Shown: positions 27,014 through 35,620 of the stretch, one piece after another
How positions within the stretch are numbered: position 1 is the first letter of the stretch
Layout of the letters: each line of letters starts with the position of its first letter
NCBI RefSeq assembly: GCF_900589395.1
Contig: NZ_UUIS01000074.1
Coordinates: 62,001-126,000, forward strand
Direction of reading: 5' to 3'
Length of the DNA: 64,000 bases
Origin: Pseudomonas viridiflava
GTDB lineage: Bacteria; Pseudomonadota; Gammaproteobacteria; Pseudomonadales; Pseudomonadaceae
Made by a program: the position numbers and the translations under genes
Notes under the pieces: generated by a model
Seen by the model: the letters and a program-made list of their open reading frames with translations, nothing else
The model's database searches: none
Told to the model about the DNA's origin: nothing

Positions 27014-28306
27014 CTAACTGGACGATGGCTGGCTGCAGGGCAGGCGCATCGCTGAGGCGCCGGTGCCGCCGAGCGCATCGGCACGCTGCCAGTCACGTTG
27101 GCCCGGCACGAAGTCATCGACCGGACGGCCCATCAGGGCATCGACAATGCGCGAGCAGGCCATGCCGTCGCCATAGGGGTTGATGGCCTGCGCAGCACGA
27201 CGCCAGAGCAGCTCGTCTTCATAAAGCGCGCTGACGCCCTGGATGATGGACGACGTCGAGGTGCCGACCAGGCGTACGGTGCCGGCCGAGACCGCCTCGG
27301 GGCGCTCGGTCACATCACGCATCACCAGCACCGGTTTGCCCAGCGATGGCGCCTCTTCCTGCACGCCACCGGAGTCAGTGAGGATGACGTGGGCACGCTG
27401 CATCAGACGCACGAACGACAGGTAATCGAGCGGTTCGATCAAATGCACGTGCGGCACGTTGCCCAGGTGCTCGGTGACCGGGCCCTTGACGTTGGGATTG
27501 AGGTGCACCGGGTAGACGATCTGGATGTCGGGCCGCTGCGCCAGCGTGCGCAGGGCCTTGCAGATGTTGAGGAAGCCGTCACCGAAATTCTCCCGGCGGT
27601 GGCCGGTGACCAGCAGCAACTTGCGTCCCGGCAGCAGGAAGTCGAACGGCTCGTCCAGGCGTGCACGCAGTGGCGCATCGCGTTCGATGCGCCGTGCGGT
27701 CTGTTGCAGCGCGTCGATCACCGTGTTGCCGGTGACGAACGAGCGGCCCTGCTGGCGTTCGCCCAACAGGTTGCGCCGGGCCTCGGCGGTGGGCGCGAAC
27801 AGCAGGTCGGCGGTCATGTCGATGCAGCGCCGGTTCATTTCTTCCGGCCACGGCTGGCGGATGTCGCCGGTGCGCAGGCCGGCTTCGATGTGAGCGACCG
27901 GAATGCGCCGGTGAAACGCTGCCATAGAGGCAACCATGGCCGTGGTGGTGTCACCGTGCACCAGCACGCGATCGGGGCGGGCAATGTCCAGCATCGGGTC
28001 AATGGCGTCGAACAGGGCGGCACTCAGGGTATTGAGTGTCTGGTCGGGGCGCATGACGTCCAGGGTGTAGTCGACCTTGAGATCGAACAGTTCCAGCACT
28101 TGCCTGAGCATGTGCTGGTGCTGGCCGGTGACGCAGACACGTGACTGAATGCCGGGCTCTGCCGCCAATGCCTTGACCAGCGGAGCCATTTTTATGGCCT
28201 CCGGCCGGGTGCCGAAGATGGACAGAATCTTGAGGGGGGAGTTGCTGGCGATGATGGCCTCCTGCGCAACGACGCGCTTACAACAGCGGGATCGGCAAGG
28301 ATCCAA
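27014..28306 (-). CDS. wecB: UDP-N-acetylglucosamine 2-epimerase (non-hydrolysing)
   Basis: The protein carries WecB signatures: ILSIFGTRPEAIKMAPLVKA at the start of the fold, HGDTTTAMVASMA, HIEAGLRTGDIRQPWPEEMN, GHRRENFGDGF and DSGGVQEEAPSLGKPVLVMR. It interconverts UDP-GlcNAc and UDP-ManNAc in the cytoplasm. It heads the minus-strand operon, consistent with a ManNAc-containing product. The true start is unclear: the 5'-most in-frame start is a TTG at 28306 without a Shine-Dalgarno, while a perfect AGGAGG sits 5 nt before an ATC codon at 28252. The N-terminal ~18 residues given are therefore doubtful. Confidence 0.92.
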   Translation of the reverse strand: MDPCRSRCCKRVVAQEAIIASNSPLKILSIFGTRPEAIKMAPLVKALAAEPGIQSRVCVTGQHQHMLRQVLELFDLKVDYTLDVMRPDQTLNTLSAALFDAIDPMLDIARPDRVLVHGDTTTAMVASMAAFHRRIPVAHIEAGLRTGDIRQPWPEEMNRRCIDMTADLLFAPTAEARRNLLGERQQGRSFVTGNTVIDALQQTARRIERDAPLRARLDEPFDFLLPGRKLLLVTGHRRENFGDGFLNICKALRTLAQRPDIQIVYPVHLNPNVKGPVTEHLGNVPHVHLIEPLDYLSFVRLMQRAHVILTDSGGVQEEAPSLGKPVLVMRDVTERPEAVSAGTVRLVGTSTSSIIQGVSALYEDELLWRRAAQAINPYGDGMACSRIVDALMGRPVDDFVPGQRDWQRADALGGTGASAMRLPCSQPSSS

Positions 28307-29179
28307 CCAGTGAGCTGGGTTCTATCGTAGTACCGGGGTCAACAGAATCATCACGGGGGGTCACAGCGTGTGAATAAACTGCACTGCCTTGTATCCCGGA
28401 AGTAGCGCAATTATTAACAGGGGCGGGAAAGATTGCAAAATTTAAATGCACGTTTCAGGTAACAGTAAAGTGGAAACTTTTCCTGCAAGTTGCAGTCGTC
28501 GGTATATTCAAACGAAGGTATGAAATATCCATTCGACTTACTAAAGCTCCAATGGATTGATATTTATAGGGTTTTTCTGGCTTTTTGAAGCAGATGCAGA
28601 TGGCTTGCACGGGCTTTTCAAGGCCGCTGAATACTAAGTTACGGCCGTCTTGAAAGCGCCTTCCGACACGCGAATGACGCCTGAATATTGGCATCGGGTG
28701 CCGGCGCCGCCGGTGCCGTATAACTGGCGTCGGAAAAGGTTCGGCGGGGTTCGGTCGCGTGGCGAGAGCGACCGGTATTAAAGAAAAAAGTTGCAGGCGC
28801 AAACGTGACGTTGTTCGCATGTGCCGCACCGGCTTTAAAAACCAGCCGATACAATAAACGAGAGTGTAGAGCCGTGACGGGCGCCGGGGCATTTATTTAA
28901 CAGGGTGTCGACGGCCGTATTCAGAAGGGCGGTCCGGTGATAAGCCGATGAACAGCAAGGTGGCCTTGATTCATCTGCTTTACAGAGGGCTGAGCACGTT
29001 AATTGCATCTACGCTGTGAAACAGGGCAAAGGGGAATATTTGACTCATCACGCCCCTTCACAGCCGCTGTCCGGCACGACTAAGCTGCGGCCAGGCCTGT
29101 TTTTTCCGAATGCTGTCAGAGGCGTTCCCCGTTTCGTATGGGGTGGCCTGAAACTTTCTTTGTCGTGAGAAACCATGCA
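28307..29179. promoter_or_regulatory. Long divergent intergenic region upstream of wecB and of the response regulator
   Basis: About 870 bp without a convincing gene. The stretch 28380-28600 is AT-rich and should hold the promoter of the minus-strand glycan operon; the rest leads to the plus-strand response regulator. Its length suggests complex regulation, but I could not assign a binding site. Short frames here have no supported start or similarity. Confidence 0.5.
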
Positions 29180-30199
29180 ATGCCCACACTCGCGCTACTG
29201 ATTTGCGATGACTCGAATATGGCGCGCAAGCAATTGATCCGCGCGCTGCCGCCTGACTGGGATGTATCGGTCAGCCTGGCAGCCAACGGGCTCGAGGCCC
29301 TGGAAGCGCTGCGCAAGGGGCTGGGGCAGGTGATGCTGCTGGACCTGACCATGCCCGTCATGGATGGCTACCAGACGCTGGCGGCCATCCGTGAAGAGGG
29401 GCTGGACACCCGGGTCATCGTCGTTTCCGGCGATGTCCAGGAAGAAGCGGTGCGTCGGGTCATGGAGCTGGGCGCGCTGGCTTTTCTGAAAAAACCGGCT
29501 GATCCCGACGAGCTGGCCTCCACCCTGGCCCGCCTGGGCCTGCTCGAGGCGCCGGCGTCCGGCAGTGTGCCCAGGGCGCCTGCAACGCCGCCGGTGCCGC
29601 GTGCCGGCGAAGGCATCATCAGCTTCCAGGATGCCATGCGTGAGACGGTCAACGTGGCCATGGGCCGGGCGGCGGCCTTGCTGGCCAAGGTGCTGGGGGT
29701 CTTCGTGCAGTTGCCGGTGCCCAACGTCAACATGCTGGAGGTCGGCGAACTGCACATGGCGTTGGCCGACACTCAGCGTGGCCAGCGCCTGACGGCGGTG
29801 TGCCAGGGGTACATCGGCGGCGGGATCGCCGGCGAAGCCCTGCTGCTGCTGCACGATTCGGAAATTGCCGACATCGCCCGGCTGATGCACCGCGACTCGC
29901 CCGACTACAGTGACATGGAAGTGCTGCTGGACCTGTCGACCATTCTGATCGGTGCCTGCCTGAGCGGGATCGGCGAGCAGATCGATGTGCCTTTTTCCCT
30001 GGGCCATCCGCAGATACTGGCCCAGCAGGGGGGCAGCGATGAGCTGATCAATGTCCGCCAGCAGCGCTGGAAGCAGACGCTGGCCGTGGAAGTCAGCTAC
30101 AGCGTCGAAGGGCACGACATTCATTTCGATTTGCTGATGTTGTTCACCGAAGACTCGGTCGAACGGCTCTCGCGCAAACTGGCCTACCTGATGAGCTGA
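29180..30199 (+). CDS. Response regulator with a CheC-like phosphatase domain
   Basis: ATG at 29180 gives 339 residues. The receiver domain (res 1-120) has the acidic pair in LLICDDSN, phospho-Asp in VMLLDLTMPVMDG, and Lys in FLKKPADPDE. After a Pro/Ala linker, the second domain (from ~150) has a CheC-type helix (RETVNVAMGRAAALLAKVLG) and a later DLSTILIGACLSGIGEQI, as in CheC/CheX phosphatases. It likely relays or quenches a phospho-signal. It is 3 bp upstream of the diguanylate cyclase gene, so it probably controls c-di-GMP output. Confidence 0.82.
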   Translation: MPTLALLICDDSNMARKQLIRALPPDWDVSVSLAANGLEALEALRKGLGQVMLLDLTMPVMDGYQTLAAIREEGLDTRVIVVSGDVQEEAVRRVMELGALAFLKKPADPDELASTLARLGLLEAPASGSVPRAPATPPVPRAGEGIISFQDAMRETVNVAMGRAAALLAKVLGVFVQLPVPNVNMLEVGELHMALADTQRGQRLTAVCQGYIGGGIAGEALLLLHDSEIADIARLMHRDSPDYSDMEVLLDLSTILIGACLSGIGEQIDVPFSLGHPQILAQQGGSDELINVRQQRWKQTLAVEVSYSVEGHDIHFDLLMLFTEDSVERLSRKLAYLMS

Positions 30200-30202
30200 T
30201 GT

Positions 30203-31153
30203 ATGAACGAGCAGATCGATATCAAAGAGCTTCACTGGCTGCTGGCCGTTACCCAGAACATCGATGTCGGGATCGTGGTGCTTGATCGCGATTTCAATGT
30301 GCAGATCTGGAACACCTTCATGGAAAACCGCTCTGGGGTGGTGCCGTTCGATGCCATTGGCCAGTCGTTTTTCCAGCTGTTCCCTGAGGTGAACCGTGTG
30401 TGGTTCAGCAAGAAGGTCGACAACGTCGTGACCCTGGGCACGCCGGCTTTCACCATCTGGGAGCAGCGACCTTATCTGGTGCGCTTCAAGAACTACCAGC
30501 CGATTACCGGGCAGGAGGCGTTCATGTACCAGAACACCACCCTGTTTCCGCTGCGCGGCACCAATAACCAGATCAGTCATATCTGCCTGGTCATCTATGA
30601 CGTGACCGATGTGGCCACCAACCGCCATCAATTGCTCAATGCCAACAACGAGCTGCAACGGTTGTCCAGCACCGACCGCCTGACTGGCCTGAACAACCGC
30701 GGCCACTGGGAAGAGTCCCTGCGCCAGGAATACGCCCGGCACAGCCGCTATGGCACGCAGGTGGCGATGGTGATGATCGACATCGACCATTTCAAGCGGG
30801 TCAACGACACCTGGGGTCACCAGACCGGCGACAAGGTGATCCAGGTCGTGGCCGAGGCCATACGCACCCATGTGCGCGGCGCGGACATTGCCGGGCGCTA
30901 TGGCGGTGAAGAGTTTGCCGTGCTGTTGCCCGACACCGACAAGGCCGGCGCGCAGGTGTTTGCCGAGCGCTTGCGCATCATTGTGGAAGGGCTGCATGTC
31001 GATCACGAAGGCCAGCAGATTCGCTGCACCATCAGTTTGGGCGTTGCAGACCTCAGTCAGCCTTCGACCGACTACAAGGCCCTGATCGAAGCGGCTGACC
31101 GGGCGTTGTATCAATCCAAGAAGAATGGACGCAATCAGGTGACGCTGGCTTGA
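30203..31153 (+). CDS. PAS-GGDEF diguanylate cyclase
   Basis: The 316-residue protein has an N-terminal PAS-like domain (NIDVGIVVLDRDFNVQIWN, res ~15-130) and a GGDEF domain with active-site RYGGEEFAVLLPDTD. An RxxD inhibitory site (RGAD, five residues before GGEEF) is present, so product feedback is likely. SSTDRLTGLNNRGHWEE precedes the domain as usual. No membrane segment is seen, so it is cytoplasmic. It makes c-di-GMP, and is cotranscribed with the response regulator and divergent from the nfr-type operon, whose NfrB should bind c-di-GMP. Confidence 0.9.
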   Translation: MNEQIDIKELHWLLAVTQNIDVGIVVLDRDFNVQIWNTFMENRSGVVPFDAIGQSFFQLFPEVNRVWFSKKVDNVVTLGTPAFTIWEQRPYLVRFKNYQPITGQEAFMYQNTTLFPLRGTNNQISHICLVIYDVTDVATNRHQLLNANNELQRLSSTDRLTGLNNRGHWEESLRQEYARHSRYGTQVAMVMIDIDHFKRVNDTWGHQTGDKVIQVVAEAIRTHVRGADIAGRYGGEEFAVLLPDTDKAGAQVFAERLRIIVEGLHVDHEGQQIRCTISLGVADLSQPSTDYKALIEAADRALYQSKKNGRNQVTLA

Positions 31154-31189
31154 GCAGGACCGGGGCTATCGTGCAGCCAACACCCGTCT

Positions 31190-31262
31190 GTAGGAGCGAC
31201 CAGCGGTGGCGAAAAAACCGGCATGGTTTTGTGGCATTCGCGACCGTTGGTCGCTCCTACGG
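31190..31262. repeat. REP palindrome / possible bidirectional terminator
   Basis: GTAGGAGCGACCA near 31191 and TGGTCGCTCCTAC near 31250 are inverted copies around an inner GGCATGGTTTTGTGGC. It lies between convergent genes (the diguanylate cyclase and the minus-strand membrane protein) and could end both transcripts. Confidence 0.75.
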
Positions 31263-31321
31263 AGTCGTGCTGATCACTGCTACAGCGCGGCGCCAGGGCG
31301 GCGCCGGCTGTAAGGGATGGA

Positions 31322-32359
31322 TCAGCGGGTGGTGACAACCTTGTCGGCAGGCTGGGTACGGCGACCCAGGACACCGGCACCGGCAGCCACCAGGCCCGAG
31401 ATCACCAGCGTGATCAGCAGGATCCAGGCGCCTTGCGAAACGCGTTTGGCCGCCACTTCAGCCGCTTCACGTGCTTTCTGCTCGGCTTGCGCTTTCAGCT
31501 CCTGGTACTTGGCGTAGGCCTGGCGATAGCTGGCCTGGGCCTGGTCGACGATCTGGTTGGCTTCGGCATCGGTCTTGTTGCCACGGGCCTTGATCAGGTT
31601 GACCAGCGCCTGACGATCGGCAGCATCCCAGGCTTCATTGCCCTTGGCCTTGATGCGGTCAAGCAGGCCACCGATCTGTTCATCGGCCTGTTGCGGGTTG
31701 TTGGCGCTGCGTTCGGCGGTGTTCTGCGCATCCTGAGCGGTGGATTGTGCCTCTTGCGCCACGTTGTCCGGGTTCAGTTCCGCTTTGCCGGTCTGACGCA
31801 TGGCCAGTTCGATTTCGTTCTGGATGTCATTGAGGTTGAAGTCGATGCCCTGTTGCTTGAGCTGGTCCTGAATCTTGTCGCCCAGCGCCGGCGCCACCTG
31901 GGCGATACCGCTGCTGACGGCTGACAGGCCGCTGCCGGCCAGGTTCAGGCCACCACGGACCACGCCGGTCACGGCGCTGGAGACCAGGTACACGGTGATC
32001 AGCGAGACCGAGGCCCAGACCAGCAGGCCGTGGAAAGCACCTTCACGCTGCGCCAGGCGACCGGCTGCCCAGCCACCGACGAACAGCGAGATGACAGCAC
32101 TGACAACCACCCAGATACCGGCGCCGGTGCCCAGTCCGGAAACCGGGTTGGCTTCTTGCATCGGATCAATAGTGGCCGTACCAATAGCAGTCCCCAGCAC
32201 GTTCAACAACAGTGAAACAATCAAGGCCAGAACAACACCGGCCAGAATGGCACTCCATGAAATACGTTTAAGTAAGGGCGCTACTGTATTGGCGCTGTAA
32301 TAATCCGGTGCGGCATAGCCTGCCGGTGGGTTTCGGTCGTCGCGAATCATGGTGGTCAT
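31322..32359 (-). CDS. Membrane protein with a long soluble helical segment
   Basis: The 345-residue protein has three N-terminal hydrophobic segments (ISWSAILAGVVLALIVSLLL; WVVVSAVISLFVGGWAAG; LVWASVSLITVYLVSSAVTG), a long Gln/Ala/Asn-rich helical section (res ~150-310, e.g. QEAQSTAQDAQNTAERSANN) that may form coiled coil, and a final membrane helix (GAWILLITLVISGLVAAGA). Pseudomonas relatives are often named PhnA-like or CAP-Gly, names without functional proof. No function is assigned. Confidence 0.65.
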   Translation of the reverse strand: MTTMIRDDRNPPAGYAAPDYYSANTVAPLLKRISWSAILAGVVLALIVSLLLNVLGTAIGTATIDPMQEANPVSGLGTGAGIWVVVSAVISLFVGGWAAGRLAQREGAFHGLLVWASVSLITVYLVSSAVTGVVRGGLNLAGSGLSAVSSGIAQVAPALGDKIQDQLKQQGIDFNLNDIQNEIELAMRQTGKAELNPDNVAQEAQSTAQDAQNTAERSANNPQQADEQIGGLLDRIKAKGNEAWDAADRQALVNLIKARGNKTDAEANQIVDQAQASYRQAYAKYQELKAQAEQKAREAAEVAAKRVSQGAWILLITLVISGLVAAGAGVLGRRTQPADKVVTTR

Positions 32360-32646
32360 CCTTCAGTCAATGGCAGGGGCACCGCAGGGGGTGCACATAA
32401 CAATGACTCTTGCTGTGCGCAGGAAGTTTGAAAATTTTCATCAGAAAATTTGCAGTATTAAAGGGTGTTAAAAGTTCGATACATTTATAAAAAATAATTT
32501 CTAAGAGTACCCCCTATTAACGCGTTATATAGGATCCAATGTGTTGATCCAGTCATGGCCATCAAGGGGTGTTCTCTACAAGGTCCGTGAGGAGCGCCCG
32601 GCATGTTAGGATCGCGATTTTTCCGCCAATCTCCATCAGGGCCATC

Positions 32647-33909
32647 ATGCGACCTCAATCCACGCTCACCGTAGTGCCTGTCAATCGCCCGCTGACCGGT
32701 CGGGTCAGCCCGCCGGGCTCCAAATCCATCACCAACCGTGCCTTGTTGCTGGCCGGCCTGGCCAAGGGCACCAGCCGCCTGACCGGCGCGCTCAAGAGTG
32801 ACGACACGCGCGTGATGTCCGACGCCCTGCGGTTGATGGGCGTGCAGGTCGACGAGCCGGACGACAGCACCTTTGTGGTCACCAGCACCGGCCACTGGCA
32901 GGCGCCGGGCCAGCCGCTGATGCTGGGCAATGCCGGCACCGCCACCCGCTTTCTGACGGCGGCCCTGGCCAACTTCGAGGGCGATTTCGTGGTCGATGGC
33001 GACGAATACATGCGCAAGCGCCCCATCGGCCCGCTGGTCGATGCGCTGCAGCGTATGGGTGTGCAGGCCAGCGCACCGACTGGCTGCCCGCCGGTGGCAA
33101 TCAAGGGCCGTGGCGGCCTGGCGGCCGGACGCATCGAGATCGATGGCAACCTGTCCAGCCAATATGTCTCGGCGCTGCTGATGGCCGGTGCGTGCGGCCA
33201 GGGCCCGCTGGAAGTGGCCCTGACCGGCAGCGAGATCGGTGCGCGTGGCTATGTAGACCTGACCCTGGCGGCCATGCAGGCTTTCGGTGCCGAAGTCGAG
33301 GCCATCGGTGAGTCGGCCTGGCGAGTGGCGGCCACCGGCTACCGTGCCACCGATTTTCATATCGAGCCGGATGCGTCGGCGGCCACTTACCTGTGGGCCG
33401 CCCAGGCGCTGACGGGCGGGCGCATCGATCTGGGCGTGGCCAGCGATGCATTTACCCAGCCCGATGCACTGGCCAGCCAGATCATCGAGCGCTTCCCGGA
33501 CATGCCGGCGGTGATCGACGGTTCGCAGATGCAGGACGCGATTCCGACGCTGGCCGTGCTGGCGGCCTTCAATAATCAGCCGGTGCGCTTTGTGGGCATT
33601 GCCAACCTGCGGGTCAAGGAGTGCGACCGCATTCGCGCACTGTCCGACGGGCTGTGCGCCATCGACCCGAAACTGGCGGTGGAAGAGGGCGATGACCTGG
33701 TGGTCAACGCCGACCCGACCCTGGCCGGGCGTGCGGTCGATGCGCTGATCGACACTCATTCCGACCACCGTATCGCCATGTGCTTTGCCCTGGCGGGCCT
33801 GAAAGTGGCCGGCATCCGCATTCTTGATCCGCTGTGCGTAGGCAAGACCTACCCCGGCTACTGGGCGGCGCTGGCGTCGCTGGGCGTGCAGTTGCAGCGT
33901 CAGGATTGA
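32647..33909 (+). CDS. aroA: Stand-alone EPSP synthase
   Basis: ATG at 32647 gives 420 residues. It transfers enolpyruvyl from PEP to shikimate-3-phosphate in aromatic amino acid synthesis. Conserved sites are PGSKSITNRALLLAG (Lys), LGNAGTATRFLTAAL, KRPIGPLVDAL, DGSQMQDAIPT (catalytic Asp), LRVKECDRIRAL (Arg), SDHRIAMCFALAG (Arg) and CVGKTYPGYW (Lys). The position equal to E. coli Pro101 (GTAMRPL) is Phe here (GTATRFL). Pseudomonads usually carry aroA in a tyrA-aroA fusion or cluster, so this isolated copy may be an extra gene. Confidence 0.95.
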   Translation: MRPQSTLTVVPVNRPLTGRVSPPGSKSITNRALLLAGLAKGTSRLTGALKSDDTRVMSDALRLMGVQVDEPDDSTFVVTSTGHWQAPGQPLMLGNAGTATRFLTAALANFEGDFVVDGDEYMRKRPIGPLVDALQRMGVQASAPTGCPPVAIKGRGGLAAGRIEIDGNLSSQYVSALLMAGACGQGPLEVALTGSEIGARGYVDLTLAAMQAFGAEVEAIGESAWRVAATGYRATDFHIEPDASAATYLWAAQALTGGRIDLGVASDAFTQPDALASQIIERFPDMPAVIDGSQMQDAIPTLAVLAAFNNQPVRFVGIANLRVKECDRIRALSDGLCAIDPKLAVEEGDDLVVNADPTLAGRAVDALIDTHSDHRIAMCFALAGLKVAGIRILDPLCVGKTYPGYWAALASLGVQLQRQD

Positions 33910-34089
33910 GGGCTTGAGGACGCTGCAAACGTGCCGGACATTCGCCTGTTGCGCAGATACAGGCACCGATGGTCCTTGCCTGCGCCAGGTCAAAGCCTGG
34001 CGAACTATGCTTGATCAGGCAGGGTAGCAATCGCTGCCCATCCGCATGGACAGCGAGTGTCATCCGCATGGGCCAGGGAAGGCTTGATC

Positions 34090-34425
34090 ATGAACCGTGT
34101 CATCAAACAACTTGTTATAGGTGCCTGTCCCTTTTTGCTTTTTGGGCAGGCCACTCAGGCCATGGCCGACCAATGCCCTGAAGTGTCCGACTTTGCCCAG
34201 AAAGGCCGGGAAACGACCATGGAGTTTCGGGCGGTCTTGCTGTACCTCGAAGGCCAGATCGTTTTTTGTGAATACACAAAAGGCCCCTACCAGTCACTGC
34301 TGCAGATCCAGAGCACGACGCCTATTGCAGCAGAAGGTAAATATTGGGGCGATCAAGATGATCCTTTACCCCTGTGCAGCGAAAGCCTGGAAAAATGCAC
34401 GTTCACGCTGCAATCGAATGAGTGA
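34090..34425 (+). CDS. Small exported hypothetical protein (DUF3757-like)
   Basis: ATG at 34090 gives 111 residues with a signal peptide (VIKQLVIGACPFLLFGQATQ, cleavage near AMA-DQ). The mature part starts DQCPEVSDFAQKG and has Cys at spaced positions (CP, FCEYT, LCSES, KCTF) that may form disulfides. It resembles small DUF3757-type secreted Pseudomonas proteins; the function is unknown. No operon partner is evident, and the next gene is convergent. Confidence 0.6.
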   Translation: MNRVIKQLVIGACPFLLFGQATQAMADQCPEVSDFAQKGRETTMEFRAVLLYLEGQIVFCEYTKGPYQSLLQIQSTTPIAAEGKYWGDQDDPLPLCSESLEKCTFTLQSNE

Positions 34426-34464
34426 ACGTCTGCCTGGCGTTGACGTGCCCCCCTGCGGCCTTTG

Positions 34465-35286
34465 TCACTGATCCCCAAATGGCCCGCTGGCGGCAAAGGC
34501 GCCGCCCTGGTAGCGCCGGGCCGGGTCATCGGCCGGCGGCAGCGGCTGGCGCTCGACCTGGGCCCGGAACGCTTCGGAGCTGTCCTGCGGCTGGTAGCGC
34601 AGATGTTCGGCGAGGCGGTTGTCCCACCACACCGTCTGGTTTGCCGAAACGCCGTAAACCACGGTATGCCCGACATCGGGCGCGTACAGCGCGCGTTCGA
34701 TCAGGTGGGTCAGGTCGTCGTAACTCAGCCAGGTGTCGAGCATGCGGTGGTTCAGAGGCTCGGCAAACGAAGACCCGATGCGCAGGCTGACGGTTTCAAT
34801 GCCGTAGCGATCGAAATAGAAGCTGGCCATGTCTTCGCCGTACGACTTGGAAAGGCCGTAATAGCTGTCCGGACGGCGCGGCGCATGGGCGTCGATCACC
34901 TGGTCTTGTCCGTAAAAGCCGATCACATGGTTGGAGCTGGCGAAGATCACCCGCTTGACGCCGTGCCGGCGTGCGGCTTCGTAGATGTGGAAGACGCCGC
35001 AGACGTTGGCGCCCAGGATCTCCTCGAATGGCCGCTCGACCGAAACGCCGCCGAAATGCAGGATCACGTCGACCCCCTCGACCAGGGCGTGCACCGCCTG
35101 CTTGTCGGCCAGGTCGCAGCGCTGGATTTCTTCATGGGCACCGCGGGCCGGTGCCATTTCACTGATGTCGGACAGGCGCAGAACCTGGGCGTAGGGCTGC
35201 AATGAATCACGCAGGACCTTGCCCAGGCCGCCAGCGGCCCCGGTGAGCAACAGGCGATTGAAAGGCGTAAGAGAAGAAGAGGGCAT
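34465..35286 (-). CDS. udh: NAD-dependent uronate dehydrogenase
   Basis: The 273-residue extended SDR protein has a nucleotide-binding LLTGAAGGLGKVLR, LHFGGVSVERPFEEIL, FASSNHVIGFY (catalytic Ser region) and SYYGLSKSYGED (Tyr-x3-Lys). This matches uronate dehydrogenases of P. putida and P. syringae (about 273-275 residues), which oxidise glucuronate or galacturonate to aldarolactone in the cytoplasm. It stands alone here, without the downstream aldarate genes. Possible operator-like motifs lie just upstream (35299-35336). Confidence 0.88.
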   Translation of the reverse strand: MPSSSLTPFNRLLLTGAAGGLGKVLRDSLQPYAQVLRLSDISEMAPARGAHEEIQRCDLADKQAVHALVEGVDVILHFGGVSVERPFEEILGANVCGVFHIYEAARRHGVKRVIFASSNHVIGFYGQDQVIDAHAPRRPDSYYGLSKSYGEDMASFYFDRYGIETVSLRIGSSFAEPLNHRMLDTWLSYDDLTHLIERALYAPDVGHTVVYGVSANQTVWWDNRLAEHLRYQPQDSSEAFRAQVERQPLPPADDPARRYQGGAFAASGPFGDQ

Positions 35287-35620
35287 GGGTCAGGCCTTGT
35301 TGTATGTCGTCGTATGACTTTTCCGGATTATCCGGAGCTTCATGCGCTATTGTCAATGCGACCGGGTATGAGAAAACCTCGTGCCTCGAAAGTCCGCCCG
35401 CCGCGCCATTGAGAGCAGAGCCACCGCTAGCAAAATGCCAATTTCTTCATGTCATCATACAACTTGACCGGCTCAGGATCAGTTCGTCAGGCCGGCGTGA
35501 CGTTCAGTGCATGGCGTTGAACTGCCTCGGCCAGCAACTTCTCTATGCTCAATGACACTCCTGAAATAATGCTCTGGTCGTTCATCGCGCGTAGGAGGGA
35601 ACCGTCAAGGAGACCGCCTG
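35287..35620. promoter_or_regulatory. Divergent region upstream of udh with repeated GTTGTATG motifs and a palindrome
   Basis: GTTGTATGTCGTCGTATGAC spans about 35299-35318, and its relative GTCATCATACAAC (complement GTTGTATGATGAC) lies at 35451-35463. A 15-bp palindrome, TCCGGATTATCCGGA, is at 35322-35336. Such motifs near a sugar-acid gene are plausible operators for a GntR-type regulator (inference). Confidence 0.45.

Noticed and set aside
28455..28892. Minus-strand frame in the long intergenic region
   Set aside because: No supported start or similarity; low likelihood in a regulatory region.
28948..29022. Plus-strand frame of 24 codons before the response regulator
   Set aside because: No convincing Shine-Dalgarno and no conserved feature visible; may be a leader but unsupported.
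32485..33993. Long minus-strand open frame opposite aroA
   Set aside because: Shadow of aroA; the translated product is Gln/His/Arg-rich with no recognisable domain.
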